A DNA stretch of 64,000 bases from Verrucomicrobiaceae bacterium (GCA_947466075.1 CANIBP010000031.1:1-64000), one strand, 5' to 3'. Positions 31,123-40,994 are shown, counted from the stretch's first letter. The notes: generated from the letters alone by a model not told the origin. Program-made: numbers and translations.

Positions 31123-33075
31123 TTAAGCGTTCAAGTCACCAGCGAAATCACTGGGCATGCGCCAGTCGCCACGCGGCGAAAGCGCCACGGAGCCGACTTT
31201 GGGGCCGTCGGGCACGCTGGAGCGCTTGAACTGATTTTGGGCGAAGCGTTTGAAGAACAGCGCGAGCCATTTGGCGATGGTTTCGTCATCGTATTTGCCC
31301 GCAAAGGCCTGCGCGGCCAGCCAACGGATTTTTTCGGCGCGGCTGCCGTGACGCACGAAGTGGAACAGGAAGAAATCATGCAGTTCATAAGGCCCTATCG
31401 TGTCCTCGGTCTTCTGTTGCAGCGATTCATCGGCCGCGAGCGGCAGCAGTTCGGGCGTGATCGGCGTATCGGCGATGTCGCGCAAAATTATGCCCGCTTT
31501 GTCGGCAAACGGGCCTTCGGCGCACCATTCGATGAGATAGCGGACCAGGGTCTTCGGCACGCCGGAGTTCACATGATACATGGACATATGATCGCCATTG
31601 AAGGTGCACCAGCCCAGTGCCGCTTCGGAAAGATCACCCGTGCCGACGACGATGCCGCCGGTCTTGTTGGCGATGTCCATGAGGATCTGTGTGCGCTCGC
31701 GTGCCTGCGAGTTCTCGTAAGTCGCGTCATGCTGCTGTTCGGAGTGACCGATGTCAGCAAAATGCTGCCGCACCGCCTCATTGATCGAAATCGTGCGCAG
31801 TTCGATGTTCAGCGCCTCCGCGAGTTTCTCCGCATTGCCCTTTGTGCGCGTTGTGGTGCCGAAACCTGGCATTGTGATCGTTAAAGCGGCGCTCATCGGC
31901 ATTCCGGCGCGCTTGAGCGCCTCTAGCATCACCAGCAAAGCCAACGTTGAGTCGAGTCCGCCGGACAAGCCAAGCACGGCGGTCTTCGCTCGAGCTTGTT
32001 TGAGCCTGCGGGCCAGCCCGGTGGCTTGAATGGCAAAAATCTCCTCGCACACCGCCGCACGATCCACTTTGGCTGAAGGCACGAAGGGGTGCGCCGAGAT
32101 CGTGCGCAGCAGTTTGTCATCGCCACCCAAAGCCGCGCCGAGATCGAACACAATTCGACGAACGCCGATGCTGCCTGCCTCATCGCGGAACGACGAACTC
32201 TTCAATCGATCATGCGCGAGATGCTGGACATCGACATCCGTGACCGCTGACCGTGTGTCGAACGAGAAGCGTTCGCTTTCGCTGAGCAGGATGCCATTTT
32301 CAGCGACTAGGCAGTGGCCGGAATAAACCACATCCGTGCTCGATTCACCCGCTCCGGCTCCAGCATAAACGTAACCCGCCAGACAGCGTGCCGCCTGTTG
32401 CGCCACGAGATGACGACGATACGGTGCCTTGCCCAAAACTTCGGTGCTGGCCGATGGGTTCGCCAGCAGCGTGGCCCCTGCGAGCGCGAGATGGCTGGAT
32501 GGCGGGATCACCGTCCACAAATCCTCACAAATCTCGACGCCCAGCACAAAGCCGGGTAGATCCAAAGCTTCAAACAACAACTCCGCACCGACGTGCACAT
32601 CCACCCCATTCAAGCGAACGGTCATCGCATTCAGCGTGTGCGCTGGCGAAAACCAGCGTCGCTCGTAGAACTCGGAGGAGTTCGGTAGAAATGTTTTTGG
32701 CACAAGTCCAAGTACGCGGCCCTTCGCCAGCACCGCCGCCACGTTGTAAAGCCGATCCTGCACCAGCAGTGGCAGCCCCACGACCAAAACCATCGGCAGA
32801 TCGTGCGTCGCCTCTGCCAGTTCGCCCAAACCATGCACTGCCGCCGATCTCAATGCTTCCGTATGAAACAAATCCGCACAGGAATAGCCCGTGAGGCTCA
32901 GTTCCGGGAACACCACCAGTCTGCAACCCCGATGTGCCAGCGAGCGTGCCTCACGCGCGAGGATCGCGACATTCTTCGCCACATCCCCCAGCACCAGTTC
33001 CGGCGACACCGCCGCGACGCGAACGAAACCAAGGCGTTCGCGGGTGGAAGTCGGGAAAGGGGATGCCTGCTGCAT
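31123..33075 (-). CDS. nadE: Glutamine-dependent NAD+ synthetase
   Basis: The start is at 33075 (MQQASPFPTSTRERLGFVRV; 650 residues). The N-terminal nitrilase-type glutaminase domain has the triad Glu at about 58 (FPELSLTGYSC), Lys at about 127 (VPKTFLPN) and Cys at about 183 (GVEICEDLW). The C-terminal synthetase has the PP-loop LGLSGGLDSTLAL and GDLSEAALGWCTFNGDHMS. It converts nicotinate adenine dinucleotide to NAD+ with glutamine as nitrogen donor and ATP. The length matches the bacterial two-domain NadE. It lies 10 bases from the solute-binding protein on the same strand. Confidence 0.95.
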   Translation of the reverse strand: MQQASPFPTSTRERLGFVRVAAVSPELVLGDVAKNVAILAREARSLAHRGCRLVVFPELSLTGYSCADLFHTEALRSAAVHGLGELAEATHDLPMVLVVGLPLLVQDRLYNVAAVLAKGRVLGLVPKTFLPNSSEFYERRWFSPAHTLNAMTVRLNGVDVHVGAELLFEALDLPGFVLGVEICEDLWTVIPPSSHLALAGATLLANPSASTEVLGKAPYRRHLVAQQAARCLAGYVYAGAGAGESSTDVVYSGHCLVAENGILLSESERFSFDTRSAVTDVDVQHLAHDRLKSSSFRDEAGSIGVRRIVFDLGAALGGDDKLLRTISAHPFVPSAKVDRAAVCEEIFAIQATGLARRLKQARAKTAVLGLSGGLDSTLALLVMLEALKRAGMPMSAALTITMPGFGTTTRTKGNAEKLAEALNIELRTISINEAVRQHFADIGHSEQQHDATYENSQARERTQILMDIANKTGGIVVGTGDLSEAALGWCTFNGDHMSMYHVNSGVPKTLVRYLIEWCAEGPFADKAGIILRDIADTPITPELLPLAADESLQQKTEDTIGPYELHDFFLFHFVRHGSRAEKIRWLAAQAFAGKYDDETIAKWLALFFKRFAQNQFKRSSVPDGPKVGSVALSPRGDWRMPSDFAGDLNA

Positions 33076-33160
33076 GTGGGAGCTTAGCACGCGGTGTTTG
33101 GGGTGCGCGAGGACTTATATCGGGACGGATTCAATGGGGGTTAAAGATGCCCATAAGGAG

Positions 33161-33595
33161 TCAGATCGCACTGAATCCCATGCCTTGTAGCGAACCCAGT
33201 TGTCCACGCGCGAGCAGAAAGGGTTTCATGCAAGGAACGCAATAGTTGTAGGGTGGCCGTCCTGGGTAGCCATGAGCCAGATTGGTGTTTCCACAGACTG
33301 GACATGTGCCTATCCCATCAGTGTGATTTTCGCTGGATTCGAGGTTGGCTAGTGCTTCGCAGCCTACATAAAGGGCTTTGACGGCTTTGGAGACGAATTC
33401 GTAGTTGTGTTTGGACACGTCAGTAAAGGAAAGAAGTTCGTCACACAGCGTTCTGCACCGTGGTAGCAACGCGAGGCGCTCGGGAGTGGGTAATAGCGAC
33501 ATTCGGTGAGCCACTCTTAGAATTTGATCGTCAACGATACTCGCCTTGCGGAATCTTTGCCCCTCTGGTGATTGGTTGGTGGAAAGCATAACCAA
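33161..33595 (-). CDS. Hypothetical protein with C-terminal zinc ribbon
   Basis: This 144-residue protein (MVMLSTNQSPEGQRFRKASI) has a helical N-terminal half and a zinc-ribbon-like end: GTCPVCGNTNLAHGY followed by NYCVPCMKPFLLARGQ (two CxxC knuckles). Met 3 is an alternative start. The family is not recognised. There is no clear operon partner. Confidence 0.65.
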   Translation of the reverse strand: MVMLSTNQSPEGQRFRKASIVDDQILRVAHRMSLLPTPERLALLPRCRTLCDELLSFTDVSKHNYEFVSKAVKALYVGCEALANLESSENHTDGIGTCPVCGNTNLAHGYPGRPPYNYCVPCMKPFLLARGQLGSLQGMGFSAI

Positions 33596-33660
33596 GAATC
33601 AACTTTGTCCCGGTCGATGAAAAGACAAAACTATACACGACTAGTCACGACCGTGTTAGT

Positions 33661-34080
33661 TCACTCCGTCACAACTCGCGCCTTCAACTCCGCCGTCGGC
33701 ATCATGCAGGTCTCATCTTTGCCGAACCAACGGTAACGATTGCGGGCGATAAAGAAGTAAGCGGCATCGCGCAGCGCTTGCGGCAATGGTTTAAAAATCA
33801 GAGCGATTCTCCACAGGCCTCCGAGGTTACGGGCGACTTCCAAGGCGGCGTCGCTCGCTTGGAAAGCACCATGGGGTGTGAGAAAGAGGAATGTATTCGG
33901 AGCTTCAGGATCGAGCCCGTGACTGGTGTAAAGCTCGCGTCCTAAGGCACTTTGAATCGGCGCAAACTTGATTTTGCCAGCCGAATCATGGCGCAGGATG
34001 AATCGCAAGCTGGCATCGCAGAGATGGCAGACGCCGTCAAAGAGCATCAGATTGTCGCTGCTAGGATCGTAGGCGGACAT
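33661..34080 (-). CDS. DCC-family thiol-disulfide oxidoreductase-like protein (DUF393)
   Basis: This 139-residue protein carries the DxxCxxC hallmark in LMLFDGVCHLCDASLRFILR, then KIKFAPIQSALGRELY, and GLWRIALIFKPLPQALRDAA followed by YFFIARNRYRWFG. DCC proteins have a thioredoxin-like fold and a CxxC pair, but their redox partner is unknown. It lies 2 bases after the stop of the DUF1361 gene and probably forms an operon with it. Confidence 0.88.
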   Translation of the reverse strand: MSAYDPSSDNLMLFDGVCHLCDASLRFILRHDSAGKIKFAPIQSALGRELYTSHGLDPEAPNTFLFLTPHGAFQASDAALEVARNLGGLWRIALIFKPLPQALRDAAYFFIARNRYRWFGKDETCMMPTAELKARVVTE

Positions 34081-34082
34081 GG

Positions 34083-34745
34083 TTAGTCTAGTTTACGACT
34101 GCCATGCACTGTCGTCGCTGATGAAATCCAGAACAGGTAGGTGAAGATGAGCAGTGTGCCGAAACCAAGGGTGCAGCCCCATGTGCGTGTGTGGTCGAGT
34201 GGATCGGCAAAACGCGCAGCGATGTCACTGAGCAGCGTGTGCGGCCGATGCAGGATGTCCCAACTGTTCCAGCGCAGGAAGCGGCCGAGATAGATGCCAA
34301 AGCCGCTGAGTGCGAGCGTGCCCAGCGCCACGCACCAGCCGGTGATGCGCGAAATCCGCTGCGCAAACCAGTTCTGAACGATTTGCAGCGATTGAAAGCC
34401 GAATCCGAGCGAGACGAGGCCAAACGACAACAGCATCAGCAGATCGAGCCACTTGGGGACGTTGCCGGCTCGTTCGCTCAGATGCATGAGGTCGGTGAGA
34501 ACATAGGGCGCATTCGGGAAGAACAGCAGCCAAGTCGTGAGCAATGGCACCGCGAACAGCAAGCGGCGAATCTTGGGCAGCGCGAGGCTGAGGACGAGCG
34601 GGATGCCAGCAAGGAAGAGATTCCACACCATGAAGCTATAGTAAGTGTTCCCGGCGAGATGAATGCGCATGGCGAGCAACACGCAGCACCAGATGCTGGA
34701 GAAGAAATTGAGCAGTAGAAGGCGGAGTGGCATGAATGTGCGCAA
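34083..34745 (-). CDS. DUF1361 membrane protein
   Basis: This 220-residue polytopic protein has six or so hydrophobic helices. The family block SFMVWNLFLAGIPLVLSLAL, then TTWLLFFPNAPYVLTDLMHL, is characteristic of DUF1361. The function is unknown. It is the first gene of a pair with the DCC protein, 2 bases apart. Met 5 (MPLRLLLLNFF) is an alternative start. Confidence 0.82.
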   Translation of the reverse strand: MRTFMPLRLLLLNFFSSIWCCVLLAMRIHLAGNTYYSFMVWNLFLAGIPLVLSLALPKIRRLLFAVPLLTTWLLFFPNAPYVLTDLMHLSERAGNVPKWLDLLMLLSFGLVSLGFGFQSLQIVQNWFAQRISRITGWCVALGTLALSGFGIYLGRFLRWNSWDILHRPHTLLSDIAARFADPLDHTRTWGCTLGFGTLLIFTYLFWISSATTVHGSRKLD

Positions 34746-34837
34746 AGGTTCGCCTCTTAGGCTGCTGCGGCAAGTGGGCGTTGTTTTATGGAGACGAATT
34801 CACGTTGGGTTCACGCGATGTTCATCCAGAGGCAGGA

Positions 34838-35908
34838 TCAAGCCGCTTTGCGCTTCGCGTTCTTCGCGGCCTTGAGCTGCCCGCATCCCGCAGCGACGTC
34901 GATGCCACGACGCTGGCGGATGGTGCAGGGGAAACCGGCGTCTTGCAGGATGCGGTGGAAGGTATCGGCGGCGGTGTCGCTGCTTTCGGTGCCAGTGTAG
35001 CCTTCGGTGCGATTGAGCGGGATGAGATTGATGTGGGCGTCGAGCCCGTGGAGCAGCTCGGCGATGCGTTTTGCGTGCTCGGGCGTGTCATTGACGCCAT
35101 CGATCAATGTCCACGCGAAAAAGATGCGGCGGCCCGTTTGCGCATTGTAGCTGCGGCACGCAGCAATGAGTTCGGCCAGCGGCCAGCGCTGGTTGGCGGG
35201 GATCAACTTCGCGCGTTCCTCCTCCGTTGCGGCATGGAGGCTGACGGCGAGGTTGTAGGGCCGGTTTTCCGCCGCCATGCGCAGAATGCCGGGCACGACG
35301 CCGACGGTGGAGACGCTGACCTTGCTGGGGCCGATGTTTGCGCCGCGCGTATCGCAAATGATGTCGAGAGCGGTCATCACGGCGTCGTAATTATGCAGTG
35401 GTTCGCCCATGCCCATGAAGACGAGGTTACGCAGGCCGCGTTCGCCCTTCGCCCGCAGGATTCGCTGCGCATGCAGCACTTGCGCGACGATTTCGCCGGG
35501 CCGCAGATGCCGCACGAAGCCCATCTGACCCGTGGCGCAGAAGACGCAGCCCATCGCGCAACCGGCCTGCGTGCTGACGCAGGCCGTGTGGCGGCCAGGG
35601 TAACCCATGATGACGGTCTCGATCTCTTGGGCATCGGCCATGCGCAGGAGGAACTTGTGCGTCAAGCCATCGCTGCTGGGCGTGTCGGACGAAACGGGCG
35701 GCACATCGAGTGTCCAGGAGCCGTCGTTCAGCACATGGGTGAGCCATTTGCGCAGCGGTGGCAGGAGATCTTCGCGCGCGAGGGGATCAGCCATGGCCTT
35801 GTAGTGCAGCGTGTTCCAAAGCGTGCCCGCATGCGCTGGGCGCAGACCTTCAGCCACGATCAGCTCGCGGAGCTGGTCAAAGGTCAGGTCATGGAGGGAG
35901 CGGGGCAT
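34838..35908 (-). CDS. rlmN: Dual-specificity 23S rRNA/tRNA adenine C2-methyltransferase
   Basis: This 356-residue radical-SAM protein has the 4Fe-4S motif C117-x3-C121-x2-C124 (QAGCAMGCVFC), GLRNLVFMGMGEPLHNYDAV, YNLAVSLHAATEEER, and a resolving Cys near the end (DVAAGCGQL). RlmN methylates C2 of A2503 of 23S rRNA and A37 of some tRNAs. It is shorter at the C-terminus than the E. coli enzyme but contains the core. Its start overlaps the stop of the MBL hydrolase by 1 base, implying an operon with that gene first. Confidence 0.95.
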   Translation of the reverse strand: MPRSLHDLTFDQLRELIVAEGLRPAHAGTLWNTLHYKAMADPLAREDLLPPLRKWLTHVLNDGSWTLDVPPVSSDTPSSDGLTHKFLLRMADAQEIETVIMGYPGRHTACVSTQAGCAMGCVFCATGQMGFVRHLRPGEIVAQVLHAQRILRAKGERGLRNLVFMGMGEPLHNYDAVMTALDIICDTRGANIGPSKVSVSTVGVVPGILRMAAENRPYNLAVSLHAATEEERAKLIPANQRWPLAELIAACRSYNAQTGRRIFFAWTLIDGVNDTPEHAKRIAELLHGLDAHINLIPLNRTEGYTGTESSDTAADTFHRILQDAGFPCTIRQRRGIDVAAGCGQLKAAKNAKRKAA

Positions 35909-36525
35909 CAGCTGAGAAACGGGTTTTCCAAGCGCTCGCGGCCAATGTTGGTGTCATCACCGTGGCCGGGGAAGACACGCGTGGCGTCGGGAAGAGCGAA
36001 TAGTTTGGCCTCGATGCCGGCGAGAAGCTGTTGCGTCGAACCACCGGGGAAGTCGGTTCGGCCGATGCCATCCAGAAACAGCACGTCGCCACCAAAGAGC
36101 AGGCTTTGGGCTGCGAGGTGGAAACAGACACTGTCTGGCGAATGACCGGGCACATGATAAAGCTGCCATGTCTCGCCGACCGCATTGAGCATGTCCTTGC
36201 CTTGGATCACTTCATCGACAGCAAACTCTGGAACGGAGAACGAATTGCCTGTTACTGCTCCGTAAAGACGCTCCAGAGTCAGATCGCGGGAGAATGGGGC
36301 GAACGCGTAAACTCGGCAGCCGTGCTGCGCTTTGACGGCGGCAGCGTCCATGACGTGGTCAAAGTGCTGATGAGTGAGAAAAAGGACATCCACGTGTAAA
36401 CTTTGCCGCTTGAGCCAAGCAGCGATGCCCTCGGGCGCATCCACCAGCAGGTGGCCACCTGGCAATTGAAGGAGGTAGCCGTTCGTAGCGGCAATGCCGC
36501 CGGTATAGGTGTGGATTTCAGGCAT
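35908..36525 (-). CDS. Metallo-beta-lactamase fold hydrolase (glyoxalase II-like)
   Basis: This 205-residue protein has metal-binding motifs FLTHQHFDHVMDA (HxHxDH), VPGHSPDS (His), LFGGDVLF (Asp) and RVFPGHGDDTN (His), a complete MBL set. It is similar to small glyoxalase II-like hydrolases that cleave thioesters such as S-lactoylglutathione analogues. The true substrate is unknown. It is translationally coupled to rlmN downstream. Confidence 0.9.
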   Translation of the reverse strand: MPEIHTYTGGIAATNGYLLQLPGGHLLVDAPEGIAAWLKRQSLHVDVLFLTHQHFDHVMDAAAVKAQHGCRVYAFAPFSRDLTLERLYGAVTGNSFSVPEFAVDEVIQGKDMLNAVGETWQLYHVPGHSPDSVCFHLAAQSLLFGGDVLFLDGIGRTDFPGGSTQQLLAGIEAKLFALPDATRVFPGHGDDTNIGRERLENPFLS

Positions 36526-36628
36526 GGGAACTGCGAAAGACGGGAAAGCGTTGGACTTTTCAACCTAGAAAAGGCAAAATCTCCAAGCAAATCTGGCCGC
36601 GAGGCTCGTTGTAGTTCAGGACACCCCC

Positions 36629-38989
36629 ATGAATCGATTCCTTCTTACCCCCGTCGCGGCAGCAGCTTCCGCTATCGCGCTTCTCATCCCCTCGGCAAAA
36701 GCGGAGACAAATTTCGGCCAGGTCGCCATGCATGTGGCCTACATGCTGCAGAACCACCACTACTCGAAGCAGGACTTCGATGACAAGGTGTCCGGCGTGA
36801 TGCTCCATAACTACCTGAACATGCTCGACTTTAAGCACATCTTCTTCACCGAGCAGGATGTGGCGGGCTTCAAAGACAAGTATGACACCACGCTTGATGA
36901 CCATGTGCTGATGCGGAACATTAGTCCAGCCATCGAGATTTATGATATCTACAAAGAGCGAGTGAAGGATCGCGTTGCTTTCATCAAGAAAGCACTCGAA
37001 TCCAATAAGTTCACCTTTGACTCCAAGCGCACTGTCGAGATCAAGCGCGACAAAGCTCCATGGCCCAAGGACAAGGCTGCCCAAGATAAAATCTGGCTCG
37101 ATATCATCGAGGATAACCTCCTCGCCGAACGCCTCGTCGATGAGGCTCGCGTGCGTGACGAGAAGAAGAAGGCTGAAAAAGCCGCCGCCAAAAAAGCCTC
37201 TGCCGAGGCCAAGAGTGATGCCAAGCCCGAGTCCAAGTCAGCTGCTGATACTCCCAAGGTTGCCGCCAAGACCGATGCCAAGAAGGAAAAAGACGAGAAA
37301 GACATGACGCCCAAAGAACGCGTCCTCAAAGACTACGAGCGCCTGCTCGAAAGCATCGACGAGAACGACAGCAAGGATGTCGTGAACTACTTCCTCTCCA
37401 GCCTTGCCACTGCGTATGATCCACATACGGAGTACATGAGCACCGACGAGAGCGATAACTTCAAAATTCACATGTCACACCAGCTCGTGGGCATCGGTGC
37501 GTTGCTCGGCCAGAAGGACGATGGCGCTGAGATCCAGGGCATCGTGGTCGGCGGTCCGGCCGACAAACAGGGCGAATTAAAACTCAACGATCGCATCATC
37601 GCAGTCGCGCAGGGTGAAGATGAGTTCGTCGATGTGAAATACATTAAGCTCCAGAAGATCGTCGATATGATTCGTGGCGAGAAGGGAACGACGGTTCGTA
37701 TCAAAATCGTCCCCGCTGACGATCCTTCGGGCAACAGAATCATCTCGATCGTGCGCGATCAGGTGCCGCTCAAAGAAAAACTCGCCAATGCTGAACTCTT
37801 GGTCACACCGCCTGACCTCGGTAAGACACTCAAAGTCGGCTGGATCAATCTCTCCAACTTCTACGCCGACATGGAAAACGGTACCGTCAGTACCAGCACC
37901 GATGTAGAGCGCCTGCTCCGCCGTCTCATGAAGGAAAAGATCGATGGCCTAGTCCTTGATCTGCGCGACAACGGCGGTGGCTCTCTAGATGAAGCGATCA
38001 AGCTAACTGGACTCTTTGTTCCCGCCGGTCCCGTCGTTCAGGCCAAGGACTGGCGCGGCAGCATCACTTGGCGTGACTGCGAAAACGAAAAGCCCGTCTA
38101 TGACGGCCCCATGATCGTCCTGACAAACAAGGCCAGTGCCTCCGCCTCCGAAATTCTTGCCGCCGCCCTGCAAGACTACCGCCGCGCGCTCATCGTGGGT
38201 GACAAATCCAGTTTCGGCAAAGGCACCGTGCAAACCATACTCCCGGTCGAGCGCTACATGCCCTTCTTTAGCGACAAAAAAGGCGCAGGGGATCTCAAAG
38301 TCACCATCCAAAAGTTCTACCGTATCGCCGGCGGCTCTACCCAACTCAAAGGCGTCGAAGCAGACGTGCCACTGCCTTCGATTCGCGACGTTCTCGATAT
38401 CGGCGAATCTGCTGCCGAAAATCCGCTGCCCTACGACACCATCCCGCCGCGCAAATATCCTCTCTTCCGCAAAGACCCGTTCCCTATTGAGGAGATCAAC
38501 TCTCGCGTGAAAAGCCGCATCGCCGCCAATCCCGAGTTTCAATACGTGGTGGACGAATCCAAACGCCTCAAAGAGAAAATCGACCGCAACATCGTCACTC
38601 TAAATCTTCAGGACCGTGAGAAAGAACGCGAGGATACTGAAATTCGTCGCGATAAGCAGAACGACGAACGTGAAAAACGCACCAAGGAAACCGCCGAGCG
38701 TATCAAGGATGCTGGCTTCAAAACCTACCACCTCACGCTCGACAACGTGGACAAGCCCGAACTCGTGCCTGACTCCGCCTTCACCAAGGAAATGAATTCC
38801 GGCATGCGCACCGCATCCAAAGATGACGAAAATCCCAGTGATGGCTCCAAATTCCCCTACGGCATCGAACCCGTGAAGCTGGAAACCGTGCATATCCTCC
38901 GCGATCTCATTGAGCTTGACCACCAACCCACCACGGCGGCCAAAAGCGAAGGGAAGTCTCAGGCTGCAACCAAGCCTCAAGCCCAATAA
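36629..38989 (+). CDS. prc: C-terminal processing peptidase (tail-specific protease, S41)
   Basis: This 786-residue protein has a signal peptide (MNRFLLTPVAAAASAIALLI). The long N-terminal domain has a Lys/Ala-rich insertion (about 165-235). The PDZ is around 285-370 (IQGIVVGGPADKQGELKLND) and the protease domain about 395-600, with the catalytic Ser in NKASASASEI (about 503-509) and Lys in SSFGKGTVQ (about 530). A charged C-terminal tail-specific-protease domain follows. Prc trims periplasmic proteins from exposed C-termini. It is divergent from the MBL/rlmN pair. Confidence 0.92.
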   Translation: MNRFLLTPVAAAASAIALLIPSAKAETNFGQVAMHVAYMLQNHHYSKQDFDDKVSGVMLHNYLNMLDFKHIFFTEQDVAGFKDKYDTTLDDHVLMRNISPAIEIYDIYKERVKDRVAFIKKALESNKFTFDSKRTVEIKRDKAPWPKDKAAQDKIWLDIIEDNLLAERLVDEARVRDEKKKAEKAAAKKASAEAKSDAKPESKSAADTPKVAAKTDAKKEKDEKDMTPKERVLKDYERLLESIDENDSKDVVNYFLSSLATAYDPHTEYMSTDESDNFKIHMSHQLVGIGALLGQKDDGAEIQGIVVGGPADKQGELKLNDRIIAVAQGEDEFVDVKYIKLQKIVDMIRGEKGTTVRIKIVPADDPSGNRIISIVRDQVPLKEKLANAELLVTPPDLGKTLKVGWINLSNFYADMENGTVSTSTDVERLLRRLMKEKIDGLVLDLRDNGGGSLDEAIKLTGLFVPAGPVVQAKDWRGSITWRDCENEKPVYDGPMIVLTNKASASASEILAAALQDYRRALIVGDKSSFGKGTVQTILPVERYMPFFSDKKGAGDLKVTIQKFYRIAGGSTQLKGVEADVPLPSIRDVLDIGESAAENPLPYDTIPPRKYPLFRKDPFPIEEINSRVKSRIAANPEFQYVVDESKRLKEKIDRNIVTLNLQDREKEREDTEIRRDKQNDEREKRTKETAERIKDAGFKTYHLTLDNVDKPELVPDSAFTKEMNSGMRTASKDDENPSDGSKFPYGIEPVKLETVHILRDLIELDHQPTTAAKSEGKSQAATKPQAQ

Positions 38990-39041
38990 GACAACTTGGC
39001 TGCTTGAATTGATTTCAATCTGAACTGGTTTCGTCACTGGT

Positions 39042-39518
39042 ATGCAAGTCGGCATCATCACCGTCTCCGATCGTGCCAGTCAGGGCGTTTATGATGATCT
39101 CGGTGGCCCCGCATTGCGGAAAGCCGCCGAAGGATACGGTTGGAACGTCAGCGCTGAGGCCATCGTGCCTGATGACATGACGCGCATTCAGGACTCCATC
39201 CGTTCCTTTAGTGCCCAAGGCTGCGGCCTCATCCTCACCACCGGTGGAACTGGCATCGCTGACCGTGATGTCACGCCCGAGGCCATCCGCGGCATCATGC
39301 GCATTGAAATCCCCGGCTTCGGCGAATTGATGCGCATGAAGTCGCTAGAACTGACTCCGAATGCGATTTTATCCCGCTGCCTGGCCGCCATCGTCGATTT
39401 AAGCCTCGTCATCGCATTGCCAGGCAAGCCTCAGGGTGCCGTCGATTGTCTCAGTTTTGTCCTTGGAGCCATTCCTCACAGCGTGAAACTCGCGCAACGA
39501 GTGCCCACGAGTTGCTGA
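39042..39518 (+). CDS. mogA: MogA/MoaB-type molybdopterin adenylyltransferase
   Basis: This 158-residue protein contains QVGIITVSDRASQGVYDDLG, ILTTGGTGIADRDVTPEA, IPGFGELMR and ALPGKPQGAVDCLSFVLG, the full MogA/MoaB set. It adenylylates molybdopterin in molybdenum cofactor synthesis. No other moa/moe genes are nearby. Its stop codon lies at the start of a 25-base tandem duplication (39514-39563). Confidence 0.92.
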   Translation: MQVGIITVSDRASQGVYDDLGGPALRKAAEGYGWNVSAEAIVPDDMTRIQDSIRSFSAQGCGLILTTGGTGIADRDVTPEAIRGIMRIEIPGFGELMRMKSLELTPNAILSRCLAAIVDLSLVIALPGKPQGAVDCLSFVLGAIPHSVKLAQRVPTSC

Positions 39519-39563
39519 GATTCAAGGAGCGCAGATTTGCTGAGATTCAAGGAGCGCAGATTT
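39514..39563 (+). repeat. Perfect 25-bp tandem duplication
   Basis: Two adjacent copies (39514-39538 and 39539-39563) begin GCTGAGATTCAAGGAGCGCA. The first copy includes the mogA stop codon. The second lies in the leader of the Gfo/Idh/MocA gene. It looks like a recent slippage or duplication event. Confidence 0.85.
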
Positions 39564-39617
39564 GCTGCTGGACTTGAGCGCCTGATCTCGTTTAAAACTT
39601 CGTCCAACCACCACACC

Positions 39618-40994
39618 ATGAAACGCATCCCTGTTTCCTCCCGTCGTCAATTCCTCACGAAATCAGCCGCTGCCCTTGGCTTCCCAACCATCATTCCAGC
39701 CAGCGTACTCGGCCAGAATGCTCCTTCCAACAAGATTACCATGGCTGTATTCGGCTGGGGCATGATGGGACCGGGAAACACCGCCAAATTTCTTCAGGAG
39801 CAGGACTGCCAGATCGTTGCGGCATGCGATATCGATAAACGTAACCTCGAGAAAGCGCTCGGCACCATTAATGGCGCTTACAAGAACACGGATTGCAAAG
39901 GCTACCACGACTACCGCGAAGTCATGGCTCGCAAAGACATCGACACTGTCATGCTTGCGCTTCCGGATAACTGGCATGCACTCACCGCCATCGAAGCGGC
40001 GAAGAACGGCAAGGACATTTATGGTGAAAAACCGCTGGCTCGCACCATTGCCGAGCAGCAGGCCATCGTGAAGGCAATACAGAAGCACGGACGCATCTGG
40101 CAGACCGGTTCATGGCAACGCAGTGAAAACAATTTCCGCATCGGTGCCGAAATCGTCCGCAATGGCCTCATTGGCAAACTCAAGGAAGTACATGTCGGCC
40201 TGCCTGCGGGTCACAATGACTTTGCCAAGACCGGCGACAAGCGCAGCGTCACGCCACCACCTGCTGAACTCGATTATGAGATGTGGATCGGTCCAGCGAC
40301 GATGCAGGACTACATCGAGTGCCGCATTCACAAAAACTGGCGCTGGGATTACAACATTGGCGGCGGCCAGCTCCTCGACTGGATTGGACATCATTGCGAC
40401 ATCGCGCATTGGGGCATGGACATGGACAGCAGTGGCCCGAATGAAATCAATCCTATCCAAGTGGACATGCCGCCGCGTACCGACATCTGGAACACCGCCA
40501 CCAAATATCGCGCTGAAGCCAAGTATGCCGGTGACATCACCATGACCATCGCTGGTGGTCATCCTGACATTGCCGGAGGCACCAAATGGATCGGCACTGA
40601 CGGCTGGGTGCATGTGAACCGCGGCAGCTACGATTCATCCAATCCTGCGCTCAAGAAAGTCGTCAAGAAACGCAAAGATGAAAAGGACCCGAAAAGTGAG
40701 GTGATTGAAGCCGCCGCCGCACCCAAGCTCGGCGACGATGTCATTAAGACCCGTCTTTACGAAACCAAGGGCCATCACCGCAATTTCCTCGACTGCGTGA
40801 AGAGCCGTCAGCCGACGGTCACTCCAGTCGAAACCGCCCATCGCAGCGCCACACCCGGCCACCTCGCTTTGATTTCTTTCCTCACGAACCGCTCCATCAA
40901 GTGGGATCCGGTCAAAGAAGAAATCATCGGCGATGCCGACGCCAGCAAGCTGCTCGGTCGCGAGTATCGCGGCCCATGGAAGCTGGAGGCATGA
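39618..40994 (+). CDS. Tat-exported Gfo/Idh/MocA-family oxidoreductase
   Basis: The start is at 39618 (458 residues). The N-terminus SSRRQFLTKSAAALGFPT is a twin-arginine signal, so the folded NAD(P)-binding protein is probably periplasmic. The Rossmann motif is MAVFGWGMMGPGNTAKF. The family EKP motif is present (GKDIYGEKPLARTI). The C-terminal substrate-domain part includes NIGGGQLLDWIGHHCDIAHW. Such Tat-borne members are common in Verrucomicrobiota and Planctomycetota. The substrate is probably a sugar or inositol derivative but is unassigned. Confidence 0.9.
   Translation: MKRIPVSSRRQFLTKSAAALGFPTIIPASVLGQNAPSNKITMAVFGWGMMGPGNTAKFLQEQDCQIVAACDIDKRNLEKALGTINGAYKNTDCKGYHDYREVMARKDIDTVMLALPDNWHALTAIEAAKNGKDIYGEKPLARTIAEQQAIVKAIQKHGRIWQTGSWQRSENNFRIGAEIVRNGLIGKLKEVHVGLPAGHNDFAKTGDKRSVTPPPAELDYEMWIGPATMQDYIECRIHKNWRWDYNIGGGQLLDWIGHHCDIAHWGMDMDSSGPNEINPIQVDMPPRTDIWNTATKYRAEAKYAGDITMTIAGGHPDIAGGTKWIGTDGWVHVNRGSYDSSNPALKKVVKKRKDEKDPKSEVIEAAAAPKLGDDVIKTRLYETKGHHRNFLDCVKSRQPTVTPVETAHRSATPGHLALISFLTNRSIKWDPVKEEIIGDADASKLLGREYRGPWKLEA

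Noticed and set aside
34736..36145. 469-codon plus-strand open frame opposite rlmN
   Set aside because: RlmN on the other strand has its full set of radical-SAM motifs. The plus frame has no recognisable domain.
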